In this document: positions 1 through 8,201 of the stretch, piece by piece | How the letters are laid out: each line of letters begins with the position of its first letter | Numbering within the stretch: the first letter of the stretch is position 1 | From: Berkiella sp963829835 | Lineage (GTDB): Bacteria; Pseudomonadota; Gammaproteobacteria; Berkiellales; Berkiellaceae | Direction: 5' to 3' | Assembly (NCBI GenBank): GCA_963829835.1 | Contig: CAWHKC010000002.1 | Location: forward strand, 168,433-232,432 | DNA: 64,000 nucleotides | Made by a program: the position numbers and the translations under genes | Notes under the pieces: generated by a model | What the model was told of the DNA's origin: nothing | What the model saw: the letters and a program-made list of their open reading frames with translations, nothing else | The model's database searches: none

Positions 1-97
1 TATGTGAAACACATTTTTTTGACTATAACAATCAAAAAAGGTAGTATGCCAACTTTTTGATATTTAATCCATTAATTAGTTTGAATAAGTTAAAGAA

Positions 98-265
98 ATG
101 ATGATTTTACCGCCTCCTGAATCCGGTTCTACAACTCAAAGTCCTGAAGCTTTTGTCGCGATAGTCACACTCGTTGTGATTGGGTGTGCTGTGTATGGAT
201 TGGGAAAAATTAGGTTATCTAGCTTAAAATCGATTTATCGAGTTCTTTTCAAACGTTCAGCTTAA
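98..265 (+). CDS. Small single-span membrane protein (55 aa), unknown
   Basis: An ATG-initiated 55-codon frame ends at TAA 263-265. The predicted peptide has a Pro/Ser/Thr-rich start (MMILPPPESG) and one hydrophobic span at about residues 18-36, followed by a basic tail. The ribosome site is weak (an AAAGAA stretch just before the ATG). It ends seven bases before a large hairpin that separates it from the convergent yciO. I recognise no family. It could be a real small membrane protein or a chance frame. Confidence 0.4.
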   Translation: MMILPPPESGSTTQSPEAFVAIVTLVVIGCAVYGLGKIRLSSLKSIYRVLFKRSA

Positions 266-271
266 TTCTGA

Positions 272-342
272 TGTAGGGTGGGCAAAGCGTAGCGTGCCCA
301 CCATCTGGAAGGTGGGCTCGCTAAAGCTTAGCCCACCCTACA
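272..342. repeat. Hairpin repeat family 1, copy A
   Basis: Imperfect inverted repeat bounded by TGTAGGGTGGGC and GCCCACCCTACA. The same outer and inner motifs (AGCGTGCCCACCAT) recur at 4779-4852 and 19830-19907. This copy is the most diverged, with mismatches in the inner arms. Like the other two it lies between converging genes, here the 98-265 frame and yciO, so it may act as a two-way transcription terminator. Confidence 0.8.
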
Positions 343-350
343 AGAAGTAA

Positions 351-971
351 TTACTCAAAGGGAGCAGGGTCTCCAAGACCTCGCCTAATAATCACGGGCT
401 TTTCTCCAACCAAATCCACCACTGTACTAGGCAATTCATCTCTAATGCCGCCATCCAAGATAAGATCGACCTCTCCCTTAGTACTCTGCGCAATTTCCAA
501 GGGATCAGAGATGGGTGCTTCAGCGCCTGCCAACCATAATGTCGTCGATAAGATGGGACATCCCAAGGCATTTAATAGCTCAGTTGGTATGGGGTGCTTT
601 GGAATTCTGATCCCGACCACTTTGCGTTTAATACCAAGAGCAGGCCTTGGTACCTTACTAGTCGCCGGAAGAATAAAAGTGTAGGGCCCGGGAGTATATT
701 GTTTCAAAATCCTAAAGGCTTCATTATTCAGTAAGCAGTACTGAGAGACTTCGGAGATACTTTGGCATAACAATGTCAGGGGATGCCTTTCATCAATTCC
801 CCTTAAACGCCTTATCACTTCTAATGCCTTTCGATTTAAAAGTGAGCAGCCAAGTGCATACCCAGAGTCAGTTGGATAAGCCAGCAATTCTCCTGAATTT
901 AAGGCTTCAACCGCTTGTTTTATCAATCGGGGCTGCGGGTTATCAGGATGCATGGTAAAATACCTGGTCAT
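351..971 (-). CDS. yciO: YciO family protein (Sua5/YrdC/YciO fold)
   Basis: A 206-residue protein close in length and sequence to E. coli YciO, including the start (MTRYFTMHPDNPQPRLI against MSQFFYIHPDNPQQRLI), the YPTDSGYALGC motif at about residues 32-42 and the PGPYTFIL segment near 95. The family shares the fold of the threonylcarbamoyl-AMP synthases TsaC and Sua5, which act in tRNA t6A synthesis; the exact role of YciO is less settled. The first ATG is chosen because it matches the E. coli start. It is divergent from yciB, about 80 bases apart. Confidence 0.93.
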   Translation of the reverse strand: MTRYFTMHPDNPQPRLIKQAVEALNSGELLAYPTDSGYALGCSLLNRKALEVIRRLRGIDERHPLTLLCQSISEVSQYCLLNNEAFRILKQYTPGPYTFILPATSKVPRPALGIKRKVVGIRIPKHPIPTELLNALGCPILSTTLWLAGAEAPISDPLEIAQSTKGEVDLILDGGIRDELPSTVVDLVGEKPVIIRRGLGDPAPFE

Positions 972-1051
972 ATAACACTCAAACAGTTTAGTTGGATTGT
1001 TCCTCCTTTTAAGCCTAGGCTGTAGTTAGCAACTTCGACAATAGGGACTCT

Positions 1052-1600
1052 ATGAAATTATTCTACGACTTGTTACCTATCATTGTCTTTTTTATCGCTT
1101 ATAAGCTGTATGGGATCTATGTCGCCACTGCCACAGCAGTAGTTGCTGCCGTTGCGCTGATTGGCGTAACCCTTATTCGCGGCAAACGCCCAGACATGAT
1201 GCAGCTTATCACACTGGCAATGATAATCCTTTTAGGTGGCGCAACTTTATTCTTTCGTAATGAAATGTTTATCAAATGGAAACCAACTGTTGTCTACTGG
1301 ATTTTGGGCAGTGCCTTTCTCTTAACACCCTTTTTTACTAAAAAAACGATTGTTGAAACGATGCTGGATAAATCGTTAACTCTTACTAGCAAAGGGTGGA
1401 AGATTTTGAATGCCAGCTGGTATTGCTTCTTCTTTTTTATGGGCATATTGAATTTGATTGTTGTTTATTCATTCGATACCGATGTTTGGGTTAACTTCAA
1501 ACTCTTTGGTACATTGGGATTGACGATTGTATTTGTGATTCTTCAAGCCATTTTAGTGTCACACTTTCAGCCTAAACAGCAGGAAAATGGTTCACATTAA
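1052..1600 (+). CDS. yciB: Inner-membrane protein YciB / septation protein A
   Basis: A 182-residue polytopic membrane protein matching YciB (IspZ) from end to end: the MKLFYDLLPIIVFF start, the TLFFRNEMFIKWKPTVVYWI motif at about 70-90 and the WVNFKLFG motif near 150. YciB is an inner-membrane protein linked to envelope synthesis and septation in enterobacteria. About five membrane spans are visible. AGGGA before the ATG fits as ribosome site. Its TAA directly abuts the ATG of bolA, so the two are almost certainly one transcript. Confidence 0.95.
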   Translation: MKLFYDLLPIIVFFIAYKLYGIYVATATAVVAAVALIGVTLIRGKRPDMMQLITLAMIILLGGATLFFRNEMFIKWKPTVVYWILGSAFLLTPFFTKKTIVETMLDKSLTLTSKGWKILNASWYCFFFFMGILNLIVVYSFDTDVWVNFKLFGTLGLTIVFVILQAILVSHFQPKQQENGSH

Positions 1601-1879
1601 ATGACTTATACTCCGGAACAGCGTATAGAATTGATTGAAAGTAGGTTAAAAGAAGCTTTAGCCCCAACAAAATTAGCTGTTATCGATGAAAGTCATCAGC
1701 ATATTGGACATGAAGGCGCCAAAGGTGGCGCCAGTCATTTTGCCCTCACGATTGTCTCATCCGCTTTTGCTGGACTTTCTTCAGTCAAGCGGCATCAATT
1801 GATTTATAGCCATTTAACAGATTTGATACCGCAAGAGGTTCATGCGTTGAAGATAAACGCGAAGACACCTCAAGAATAA
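1601..1879 (+). CDS. bolA: BolA family protein
   Basis: A 92-residue BolA-fold protein. It has the family's charged N-terminal helix (RIELIESRLKEAL), the central HIGHEGAKGGASHFALTIVS strand region with conserved histidine, and the RHQLIYSHL helix. BolA proteins pair with monothiol glutaredoxins in iron-sulfur trafficking, and some act as stress or cell-shape regulators. The ATG begins on the base after the yciB stop codon, implying translational coupling. A yciB-bolA neighbourhood is typical of gammaproteobacteria. Confidence 0.92.
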   Translation: MTYTPEQRIELIESRLKEALAPTKLAVIDESHQHIGHEGAKGGASHFALTIVSSAFAGLSSVKRHQLIYSHLTDLIPQEVHALKINAKTPQE

Positions 1880-1913
1880 CGAATGCCAACGTACCGCTAA
1901 CAAATATGCCAAC

Positions 1914-1969
1914 CTACCGCGACTTGTTCGCGGTATCTATGGATGCCGCGAACAAGTCGCGGCACGTAG
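1914..1969. repeat. Hairpin repeat family 2, copy 1
   Basis: An inverted repeat whose arms are CCGCGACTTGTTCGCGG (1917-1933) and its complement (1946-1962), one mismatch beyond this, and a short loop. Partial extra copies of the ending (CGCGGCA-GTAGAGGTG) follow at about 1983-2000. A related copy lies at 19145-19200. It sits between the convergent bolA and the histone-like gene and may end transcription from both sides. Confidence 0.8.
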
Positions 1970-2003
1970 AGGTGTAAGAAGTTCGCGGCATGTAGAGGTG
2001 AAA

Positions 2004-2411
2004 TTAAAGTTTATTAGCCAATTTCTCTTCAAGGCTGGTTAATAGAATTTCAATTTTGTCTATTACATCCATTTTCTTAAGCTGCTTCATTAATTTACTA
2101 CGTTCAACCGCCGTTAACATTTCTTTTCCTTTTACATATCCTTTTTGGAGTTCTTTCTCGATGGCGATTCCCCTAGCTTTCGATTTTGCTTTATTTTTAG
2201 CCTTGGAAGTTTTACGAACTGATTTTTTAGCCGGCTTTTTAGCTTTTGAAAGTTTTACAGTCAGTTTTGCTTTAGATGCTTTTGCGGCAACTTTTTTGAC
2301 TACCTTTTTCGTTGCTTTTTTAGCCTTAGAAGCTTTTGCTTTCACTTTTTTAGCTACCTTTTTGGTTGCCTTTTTTGCCTTAGAAGCTTTTGATTTTTTA
2401 GCTGTAGCCAT
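2004..2411 (-). CDS. Histone H1-like lysine/alanine-rich protein
   Basis: A 135-residue protein. Residues 1-85 are almost only Lys, Ala, Ser, Thr and Val in degenerate repeats (KASKAKKATKKV and variants), as in histone H1 tails and the chlamydial Hc1/Hc2-like proteins. The last 50 residues form an ordinary charged helical segment ending SLEEKLANKL. This composition implies DNA or nucleic-acid binding; nucleoid packing or action on host chromatin are both possible. AAGGA stands about 8 bases before the ATG. The repeat makes the complementary strand look open too. Confidence 0.8.
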   Translation of the reverse strand: MATAKKSKASKAKKATKKVAKKVKAKASKAKKATKKVVKKVAAKASKAKLTVKLSKAKKPAKKSVRKTSKAKNKAKSKARGIAIEKELQKGYVKGKEMLTAVERSKLMKQLKKMDVIDKIEILLTSLEEKLANKL

Positions 2412-2581
2412 TTGATGTATCCTTAATTTTCAATACCTAGTTATAAAATTTAGCATATATTATTTAGCCTAAAGCTATTTCATTAATATTAATTAATTAC
2501 TTTCTGTACATTCAGCCAGTCTAACCTGTCCATTAATTGTCTATAATTCAATATTATTGAATATAATCTGGCGGATGACAT

Positions 2582-2812
2582 ATGAATAATTTAGACAAAC
2601 TCATCAAAAACAAGTCACTGTTACATTATGCTGCTATCTTTTTAGGCATCGCAGCGCTTGCCTCAATTGGTTGGTTTTTAGCCATTATTCTTGCAGGTGG
2701 TGCTGTTCTTATCGCTAAAATTTGCTTCTTTTTGTTTTTGGGATTATTCATTTTATTCCTTGTCATGGACGTCATTAAAAAACACAATACCAAGAAGCGT
2801 GGTCATAAATAA
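2582..2812 (+). CDS. Small membrane protein (76 aa), unknown
   Basis: A 76-residue protein with a basic start, a hydrophobic span at about residues 17-36, a second one at 39-63 and a Lys-rich tail (KKHNTKKRGHK). I recognise no family. Its last codons form the left arm of a perfect 10-bp hairpin shared with the convergent small membrane gene at 2825-2986. The 2412-2581 stretch upstream is AT-rich and should hold the promoters of this gene and of the histone-like gene. Confidence 0.65.
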   Translation: MNNLDKLIKNKSLLHYAAIFLGIAALASIGWFLAIILAGGAVLIAKICFFLFLGLFILFLVMDVIKKHNTKKRGHK

Positions 2813-2826
2813 CTCAGACCACGCTT
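2795..2826. terminator. Bidirectional hairpin between convergent small genes
   Basis: AAGCGTGGTC (2795-2804) pairs perfectly with GACCACGCTT (2817-2826) over 10 bp around a 12-base loop. It overlaps the 3' end of the 76-aa gene and touches the stop codon of the opposite 53-aa gene. T runs near each side are modest. Confidence 0.6.
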
Positions 2827-2986
2827 AAGATCCTTTTATAATGAGTGCTACCAATATAATAAAAAGGATTAAAAAGAGTCCAAACAAGAATTTAGAAATC
2901 GTCGCCGCAACAGAAGATATGCCTCTAAATCCAAATAATCCGGTCACAAGTGAAATAACCAAAAATACTAGCGCCCAATATATCAT
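2825..2986 (-). CDS. DUF1328/YtjA family small membrane protein (53 aa)
   Basis: A short frame starts at ATG 2986 with a good ribosome site (GAGGGT, 7 bases upstream) and ends at TAA 2825. The product starts MIYWALVFLVISLVTGLFGF, continues with GISSVAATISKFLF and is nearly all hydrophobic. This is the pattern of the DUF1328 (YtjA) family: a WAL-FLVI start, a GLFGF-GI turn and an AK-LFF-like second helix. Role unknown. A longer frame on the other strand here (2841-3053) has no family features and is likely a shadow. Confidence 0.8.
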   Translation of the reverse strand: MIYWALVFLVISLVTGLFGFRGISSVAATISKFLFGLFLILFIILVALIIKGS

Positions 2987-3005
2987 ATTATTACCCTCTT
3001 ATTTT

Positions 3006-3788
3006 TTATTGCATAAACCAACCGTGAGAAACAAGGAGAGACTGGCCAGTTAATGCATTTGAGTCAAATGAAGCAAACAATAATGCAATTTCAGCCACAT
3101 CTTCTGCAGTCGTAAATTCACCATCTATGGTCTCTTTTAACATCACTTTCTTAACAACATCTTCTTCACTAATCCCTAAATCTTTGGCCTGTTCTGGAAT
3201 TTGTTTATCCACCAAGGGCGTACGTACAAAGCTGGGACAAATCACATTTGCTCTAACATTATGCTTAATGCCTTCTTTGGCAACGACTTTACACAAGCCA
3301 ATAAGACCATGTTTTGCTGTGACATAAGGTGCTTTTAATAATGAAGCCTCTTTTGAATGAACTGATCCCATATAAATAATACTGCCGCCAGTGCCTTGCT
3401 TATACATATATTTTAAACATTCACGGGTAGTGAGAAAGGCACCATCTAAATGAATGGCAAGCATTTTTTTCCATTGCGCTAAGGACAATTCATCTACCGG
3501 AGAAATAACTTGAATGCCGGCATTGCTTACCAAAATATCCACTTTATCAAAAGTTGAAATGACCTTCTCCACCCCTTTGATGACTTGATCTTCATTGGTG
3601 ACATCCATTGCAACAGCCAAAGTATCATGGCCATCGTTGCGCATTGTTTTGGCGGTTTGTTCAGCATCTTTCATATCTAAATCAGCAATGACCACTTTTG
3701 CGCCTTCAGAAGCATATTTTTGAGCAATGGCTTTACCAATACCACTTGCCGCCCCTGTAATTATTGCTACTTTCCCTTGTAAACGCAT
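3006..3788 (-). CDS. bdhA: D-3-hydroxybutyrate dehydrogenase (SDR family)
   Basis: A 260-residue short-chain dehydrogenase that should interconvert 3-hydroxybutyrate and acetoacetate with NAD. The nucleotide motif TGAASGIG is at 11-18 and NAG at 89-91. The catalytic residues are Ser142, Tyr155 and Lys159. Gln93, His144, Lys152 and Gln196 sit where known 3-hydroxybutyrate dehydrogenases bind the substrate carboxylate, which favours this over a generic SDR. AAGGTGG precedes the ATG. Single gene; use of storage polyhydroxybutyrate or host ketone bodies is a plausible role. Confidence 0.88.
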   Translation of the reverse strand: MRLQGKVAIITGAASGIGKAIAQKYASEGAKVVIADLDMKDAEQTAKTMRNDGHDTLAVAMDVTNEDQVIKGVEKVISTFDKVDILVSNAGIQVISPVDELSLAQWKKMLAIHLDGAFLTTRECLKYMYKQGTGGSIIYMGSVHSKEASLLKAPYVTAKHGLIGLCKVVAKEGIKHNVRANVICPSFVRTPLVDKQIPEQAKDLGISEEDVVKKVMLKETIDGEFTTAEDVAEIALLFASFDSNALTGQSLLVSHGWFMQ

Positions 3789-3894
3789 AGAACCACCTTA
3801 AATTTGTTCAGCAACTTATTAATAATCAATTCGACTTCTCAATAGACATCGGTCTAATATATTAGTAGCTTAAGAATGGAATTAAGTTAGAATA

Positions 3895-4782
3895 ATGAAA
3901 AAATTACATGATACTGTAAAAAAATTCAAAGAATTCATCCGCGAAACTTACTCCATACAAAGACCAATAACTCAAAATGTGAATAAGCCCACTTTTAAAA
4001 AAACCTATTGGGACCCTGAATACTATAAAAATCATTCTCAAATTCAAAATATACTCGCCACCAATACACTCAAACATTATGCATTTAAAGAAAATGAAGT
4101 CGTTTTAGATATTGGCTCAGGCACGGGTTCAATCTCAGCAGAAATCGCCTCAAAAGTTCCAAATGGTAAGATTATTGGAATAGATTATTCTTCAGAAATG
4201 GTTGAATATGCAAAACTTTCATATCAATCTGTCAATAATCTTTCTTTTTTACAAGCGAATGCTGTTGATTTTACCTTTAATCAACAATTCGATCTGATTA
4301 CTTCATTTAACACCATGCATTGGGTTCACCCCCAACTATATGCATTGCAAAATATTTATAAGCATTTAAAACCCAATGGAGTTGCCTTGGTCAATCTGCG
4401 TATACCGTTAAGAGAAAAAGAAATTGTTCGTGATGCTTTAAATGCTGCCTGGGATAATCCAAAATGGAAACCTTATCTAACAGGTTTTATAGTACCTTTC
4501 AATTTGCACGGCATCACACTAGAAGAGTATGTATCTGAACTGAAAAATATAGGATTTGAAGTTTTGTTATTCAATGCATCTTCTTTAAAATACAATTTTA
4601 GAAATTTAGAAGATCTTGCAATGTGGATGCAAGGATGGATACAACAGGTTTCTGTTATTCCTCCCGAACTTACAATGGAATACTTATTAGAAATTGCTGA
4701 CTATTATGTTCAACATGTTTGTAAAAATAATGAAATATATTATGTATATGAATATTGGGAATATATGGTAAGAAAATTGTAG
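3895..4782 (+). CDS. Class I SAM-dependent methyltransferase, substrate unknown
   Basis: A 295-residue protein. The SAM-binding motif VVLDIGSGTGSIS is at about residues 64-76, with an acidic post-strand loop (GIDYSSEMV) and an FNTMHWVHP motif near 140. This pattern resembles small-molecule methyltransferases of the trans-aconitate or juvenile-hormone-acid type. An N-terminal extension of about 40 basic residues precedes the fold. The stop codon TAG is supplied by the first bases of hairpin repeat copy B. The substrate cannot be told from sequence. Confidence 0.75.
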   Translation: MKKLHDTVKKFKEFIRETYSIQRPITQNVNKPTFKKTYWDPEYYKNHSQIQNILATNTLKHYAFKENEVVLDIGSGTGSISAEIASKVPNGKIIGIDYSSEMVEYAKLSYQSVNNLSFLQANAVDFTFNQQFDLITSFNTMHWVHPQLYALQNIYKHLKPNGVALVNLRIPLREKEIVRDALNAAWDNPKWKPYLTGFIVPFNLHGITLEEYVSELKNIGFEVLLFNASSLKYNFRNLEDLAMWMQGWIQQVSVIPPELTMEYLLEIADYYVQHVCKNNEIYYVYEYWEYMVRKL

Positions 4783-4852
4783 GGTGGGCAAAGTTTTTAG
4801 CGTGCCCACCATCTTAATTCGGTGGGCACGCTAAAAGCTTTGCCCACCCTAC
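4779..4852. repeat. Hairpin repeat family 1, copy B
   Basis: A near-perfect inverted repeat bounded by GTAGGGTGGGCA and TGCCCACCCTAC with inner arms AGCGTGCCCACC and GGTGGGCACGCT. It starts inside the stop codon of the methyltransferase gene and ends 13 bases before the sucD stop, so it separates two convergent transcripts and could terminate both. Confidence 0.85.
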
Positions 4853-4865
4853 TTCAGAACAACAA

Positions 4866-5744
4866 TTATTTTTTAGAGCCAATAACCGCCTGAACACCTT
4901 TACCAATATCAGCAGGTGAACGAACCGTTTTTACGCCAGCTTTTTCAAGAGCCGCAAATTTTTCATCCGCCGTTCCTTTACCACCAGCAATAATAGCACC
5001 CGCATGCCCCATGCGTTTTCCTTTAGGTGCAGTCACGCCAGCAATATAAGAAACCACTGGTTTAGTCACATGATCATGAATAAATTGTGCTGCTTCTTCT
5101 TCAGCCGTACCACCAATTTCACCCACCATCACAATGACTTCCGTTTGTGGGTCTTGCTCAAATAAAGCTAAAGCATCAATAAAATTGGTGCCAGGAATAG
5201 GATCGCCACCAATACCAATACAAGTACTTTGGCCAAATCCAAGTTCTGTGGTTTGCTTCACCGCTTCATACGTTAATGTACCAGAGCGAGATACAATACC
5301 CACTTTCCCAGGCAAATGAATATCACCAGGCATAATCCCAATTTTACAAGCACCGGGAGTAATGATCCCAGGACAGTTTGGACCAATTAATCGCACGCCT
5401 GAATTCTTAAGGTAAGCCATGACTTCTAACATATCTAAGGTAGGGATCCCTTCTGTGATGCAAACAATGAGTTCAATACCAGCATCTGCAGCTTCGATAA
5501 TGGAATCTTTGCAAAAAGGCGCAGGCACATAAATCACACTGGCGGTTGCGCCTGTTTCTTTAACAGCCATATGAACTGTATCAAAGACTGGCAAGTTAAG
5601 ATGCTTTTGGCCGCCTTTACCTGGCGTTACACCGCCAACCATTTTTGTTCCATAGGCAATCGCTTGTTCAGAATGGAACGTACCTTGTCTGCCGGTAAAA
5701 CCCTGACAGATGACTTTTGTGTTTTTATCTACTAATACGCTCAT
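4866..5744 (-). CDS. sucD: Succinyl-CoA synthetase alpha subunit
   Basis: A 292-residue alpha subunit of succinyl-CoA synthetase, the TCA cycle step that forms ATP or GTP from succinyl-CoA. Visible are the CoA-binding start with GFTGRQGTFH at 16-25, the GPNCPGII motif at 121-128 and the phosphorylated histidine His247 in the loop RMGHAGAII. It overlaps sucC by four bases and is the last gene of the sdh-suc block, followed by hairpin repeat B. Confidence 0.97.
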   Translation of the reverse strand: MSVLVDKNTKVICQGFTGRQGTFHSEQAIAYGTKMVGGVTPGKGGQKHLNLPVFDTVHMAVKETGATASVIYVPAPFCKDSIIEAADAGIELIVCITEGIPTLDMLEVMAYLKNSGVRLIGPNCPGIITPGACKIGIMPGDIHLPGKVGIVSRSGTLTYEAVKQTTELGFGQSTCIGIGGDPIPGTNFIDALALFEQDPQTEVIVMVGEIGGTAEEEAAQFIHDHVTKPVVSYIAGVTAPKGKRMGHAGAIIAGGKGTADEKFAALEKAGVKTVRSPADIGKGVQAVIGSKK

Positions 5745-6910
5745 GATTGACCCTTTACTTCATTGACGATGCGTTTTGCTGCATCAGTTAAATCGTTGGC
5801 AGCGATAATGTTCAAACCACTTTTTTGCAAAATAGCGCTGGCTTCCTTCGCGTGATTTCCTTCTAGTCGCACAACAACTGGTACTTTTATGCCCACTTCA
5901 CTCACCGCACCAATAATACCTTCGGCAATTAAATCGCAACGCACAATACCACCGAAGATATTGACCAATACGCCTTTAACGCTCTTATCTGAAAGAATAA
6001 TTTTAAACGCTTCGGTAACACGTTCTTTAGTTGCACCGCCGCCGACATCTAAGAAATTGGCTGGCTCGCCGCCTTGAAGTTTAATCAAGTCCATAGTCGC
6101 CATCGCAAGCCCAGCGCCATTGACCATACACCCAATATTGCCTTCTAATGCGATATAACTAAGTTCCCATTCTCTGGCGCGTATTTCCCTGTCATCAATT
6201 TGCGTATTGTCACGCATGTCATGTAATTTTGGCTGACGGTATAAGGCATTATCATCAATATTAATTTTACCATCTAGGCACAAGAGATTACCTTCACCGG
6301 TAATGACTAAAGGATTTACTTCCAACAAACTCATATCGCATTCAACAAACATTTTGCCAAGGCCGATTAAGATGGTTGACAATTGTTTGATTTGTTCAGT
6401 ATTCAAGCCCAAAGCAAAACCCACATCACGACATTGAAAAGGCATTACACCTAACATCGGATCAACAACGAGTTTAATAATCTTTTCAGGTGTTTCAGCG
6501 GCTACCTTTTCGATATCAACACCACCTTCTGTAGATGCCATAATCACAACGCGCTGTGAAGCGCGATCAAGTACTGCACCAACATAAAGTTCTTTTTTGA
6601 TGTTGCTGACTTCTTCAATCAGAATTTCATTAACCGGTTGGCCATGAGCATCTGTTTGATAGGTAACAAGACGCGAATGTAATAAGTTTCTTGCCGCTTC
6701 CGCTAATTCATCCCTTCCTGAAACAATTTTCACACCACCCGCTTTTCCACGGCCACCGGCATGAACTTGCGCTTTCACAACCAGCTTAGGACCACTGAGT
6801 ACGTTTATTGCATTCACTGCTTCTTCTACAGAGCGCGCAACCATATTCTTAGGGACAGGAAGTCCATAGTCGGCAAAAATTCTTTTTGCCTGATATTCAT
6901 GTAAATTCAT
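5741..6910 (-). CDS. sucC: Succinyl-CoA synthetase beta subunit (ADP-forming type)
   Basis: A 389-residue beta subunit with the classic start MNLHEYQAKRIFADYGLPVP, the ATP-grasp region with VVKAQVHAGGRGKAGGVK at 44-61 and the C-terminal INIFGGIVRCDLIAEGI segment that meets the alpha subunit. Full length. The ATGA overlap with sucD couples the two, and it lies 40 bases after sucB. Confidence 0.97.
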   Translation of the reverse strand: MNLHEYQAKRIFADYGLPVPKNMVARSVEEAVNAINVLSGPKLVVKAQVHAGGRGKAGGVKIVSGRDELAEAARNLLHSRLVTYQTDAHGQPVNEILIEEVSNIKKELYVGAVLDRASQRVVIMASTEGGVDIEKVAAETPEKIIKLVVDPMLGVMPFQCRDVGFALGLNTEQIKQLSTILIGLGKMFVECDMSLLEVNPLVITGEGNLLCLDGKINIDDNALYRQPKLHDMRDNTQIDDREIRAREWELSYIALEGNIGCMVNGAGLAMATMDLIKLQGGEPANFLDVGGGATKERVTEAFKIILSDKSVKGVLVNIFGGIVRCDLIAEGIIGAVSEVGIKVPVVVRLEGNHAKEASAILQKSGLNIIAANDLTDAAKRIVNEVKGQS

Positions 6911-6950
6911 ATTTTTAATAACTCTCTAAATTAAATTCTTGAGGCTCTTC

Positions 6951-8180
6951 TTATATATCTAATAACATACGGGAAGGATCTTCTAATAATTCCTTTATCG
7001 TCACCAAAAAGCGAACCGATTCTGCACCATCAATGATGCGATGATCGTAGGAAAATGCCACATACATCATCGGTCTTATCACAATTTGACCATTCTCAAC
7101 CACAGGGCGTTGCTCAATCTTGTGCATGCCTAAAATTCCGGATTGAGGTGGATTTAAAATGGGTGTAGATAGTAATGAACCAAATACACCACCATTAGAG
7201 ATCGTAAAGGTACCACCGGTTATCTCTTCCATAGATAAGGTGCCTTCTTTAGCCTTGATTCCTAATTCATTAATGGCTTTTTCAATTTGCGCCATACTGA
7301 GCTTATCGGCATCACGCACCACTGGCACAACAAGTCCTCGTGGAGAAGAAACGGCAATCGCCATATCAAAATAGCCATGATAAACAATATCTTTACCATC
7401 GATGGAGGCATTCACAACCGGAAAGCGCTTTAAGCTTTCAACAACCGCTTTCGTGAAAAATGACATGAAACCTAATTTGACGCCATGTGCTTTTTCGAAT
7501 TGATCTTTGTAACGATTACGCAAGTCCATGACGGGTTGCATATTAATTTCATTAAACGTTGTTAAGATAGCGGCATTTTGTTGAGCACTTAATAAGCGTT
7601 CAGCAATTCGCGCTCTTAACCTGGTCATTGGAACGCGCTTTTCAATGCGATCCCCTGATAACTGAATCTGACTTGATGGTGAACTTGTGGACGCAGAACT
7701 TGTTGGCGCAGTTGCTTTTGCAACATCTTGCGTTGTAACACGACCGCCTTTACCTGTACCTGATTCTGGTGCAACCTCTTTTTCTGCCATCATACGGCGT
7801 GCCGCAGGACCTGCTAACGGCTGTGCATTTTCAGCTTTTTGCGCAGGTGCTACTTTTTGTGGTTCTGGCTTTTGTTCCGGCTTTTGTTCTTTCTTCGATT
7901 CTGTCTTTGCTGGCTCTGCTTTCGCTGCCGGAGCTGCTCCTTTTGAGGCAACAAAAATGGCGATCACTTCTTCGGCTAAAACCGTATCACCCGTATTTTT
8001 AATAATTTTTTCGATAGTTCCTGCTTCTGGTGCGACTACTTCTAAAACGACTTTGTCGGTTTCAATGTCAACCAAGTTCTCATCTTGCTCAACGCGCTCG
8101 CCGGGCTTTTTGTGCCAAGTTGCAATCGTGGCATCTTGAACGGATTCTGGCAAAACGGGGACTTTAATTTCAATGGCCAT
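6951..8180 (-). CDS. sucB: 2-oxoglutarate dehydrogenase E2, dihydrolipoyl succinyltransferase
   Basis: A 409-residue E2 core of the 2-oxoglutarate dehydrogenase complex. In order: a lipoyl domain at 1-75 with the lipoylated Lys43 in ETDKVVLEV, a long Ala/Pro/Lys/Glu hinge at 80-118, the peripheral subunit-binding domain at about 120-155 (AGPAARRMMAE) and a catalytic domain from about 175. That domain ends with the acyltransferase motif SYDHRIIDGAE. It follows sucA by 21 bases. Confidence 0.96.
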   Translation of the reverse strand: MAIEIKVPVLPESVQDATIATWHKKPGERVEQDENLVDIETDKVVLEVVAPEAGTIEKIIKNTGDTVLAEEVIAIFVASKGAAPAAKAEPAKTESKKEQKPEQKPEPQKVAPAQKAENAQPLAGPAARRMMAEKEVAPESGTGKGGRVTTQDVAKATAPTSSASTSSPSSQIQLSGDRIEKRVPMTRLRARIAERLLSAQQNAAILTTFNEINMQPVMDLRNRYKDQFEKAHGVKLGFMSFFTKAVVESLKRFPVVNASIDGKDIVYHGYFDMAIAVSSPRGLVVPVVRDADKLSMAQIEKAINELGIKAKEGTLSMEEITGGTFTISNGGVFGSLLSTPILNPPQSGILGMHKIEQRPVVENGQIVIRPMMYVAFSYDHRIIDGAESVRFLVTIKELLEDPSRMLLDI

Positions 8181-8201
8181 ACTTTCTATCCTTAAATCAA
8201 A

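Noticed and set aside
2056..2415. 119-codon plus-strand frame opposite the histone-like gene
   Set aside because: Leu/Phe/Ala-rich complement of the Lys/Ala repeats; a mirror artefact of the repeated sequence.
2841..3053. 70-codon plus-strand frame
   Set aside because: It is opposite the DUF1328 gene, which has family features and a good ribosome site, and it has none.
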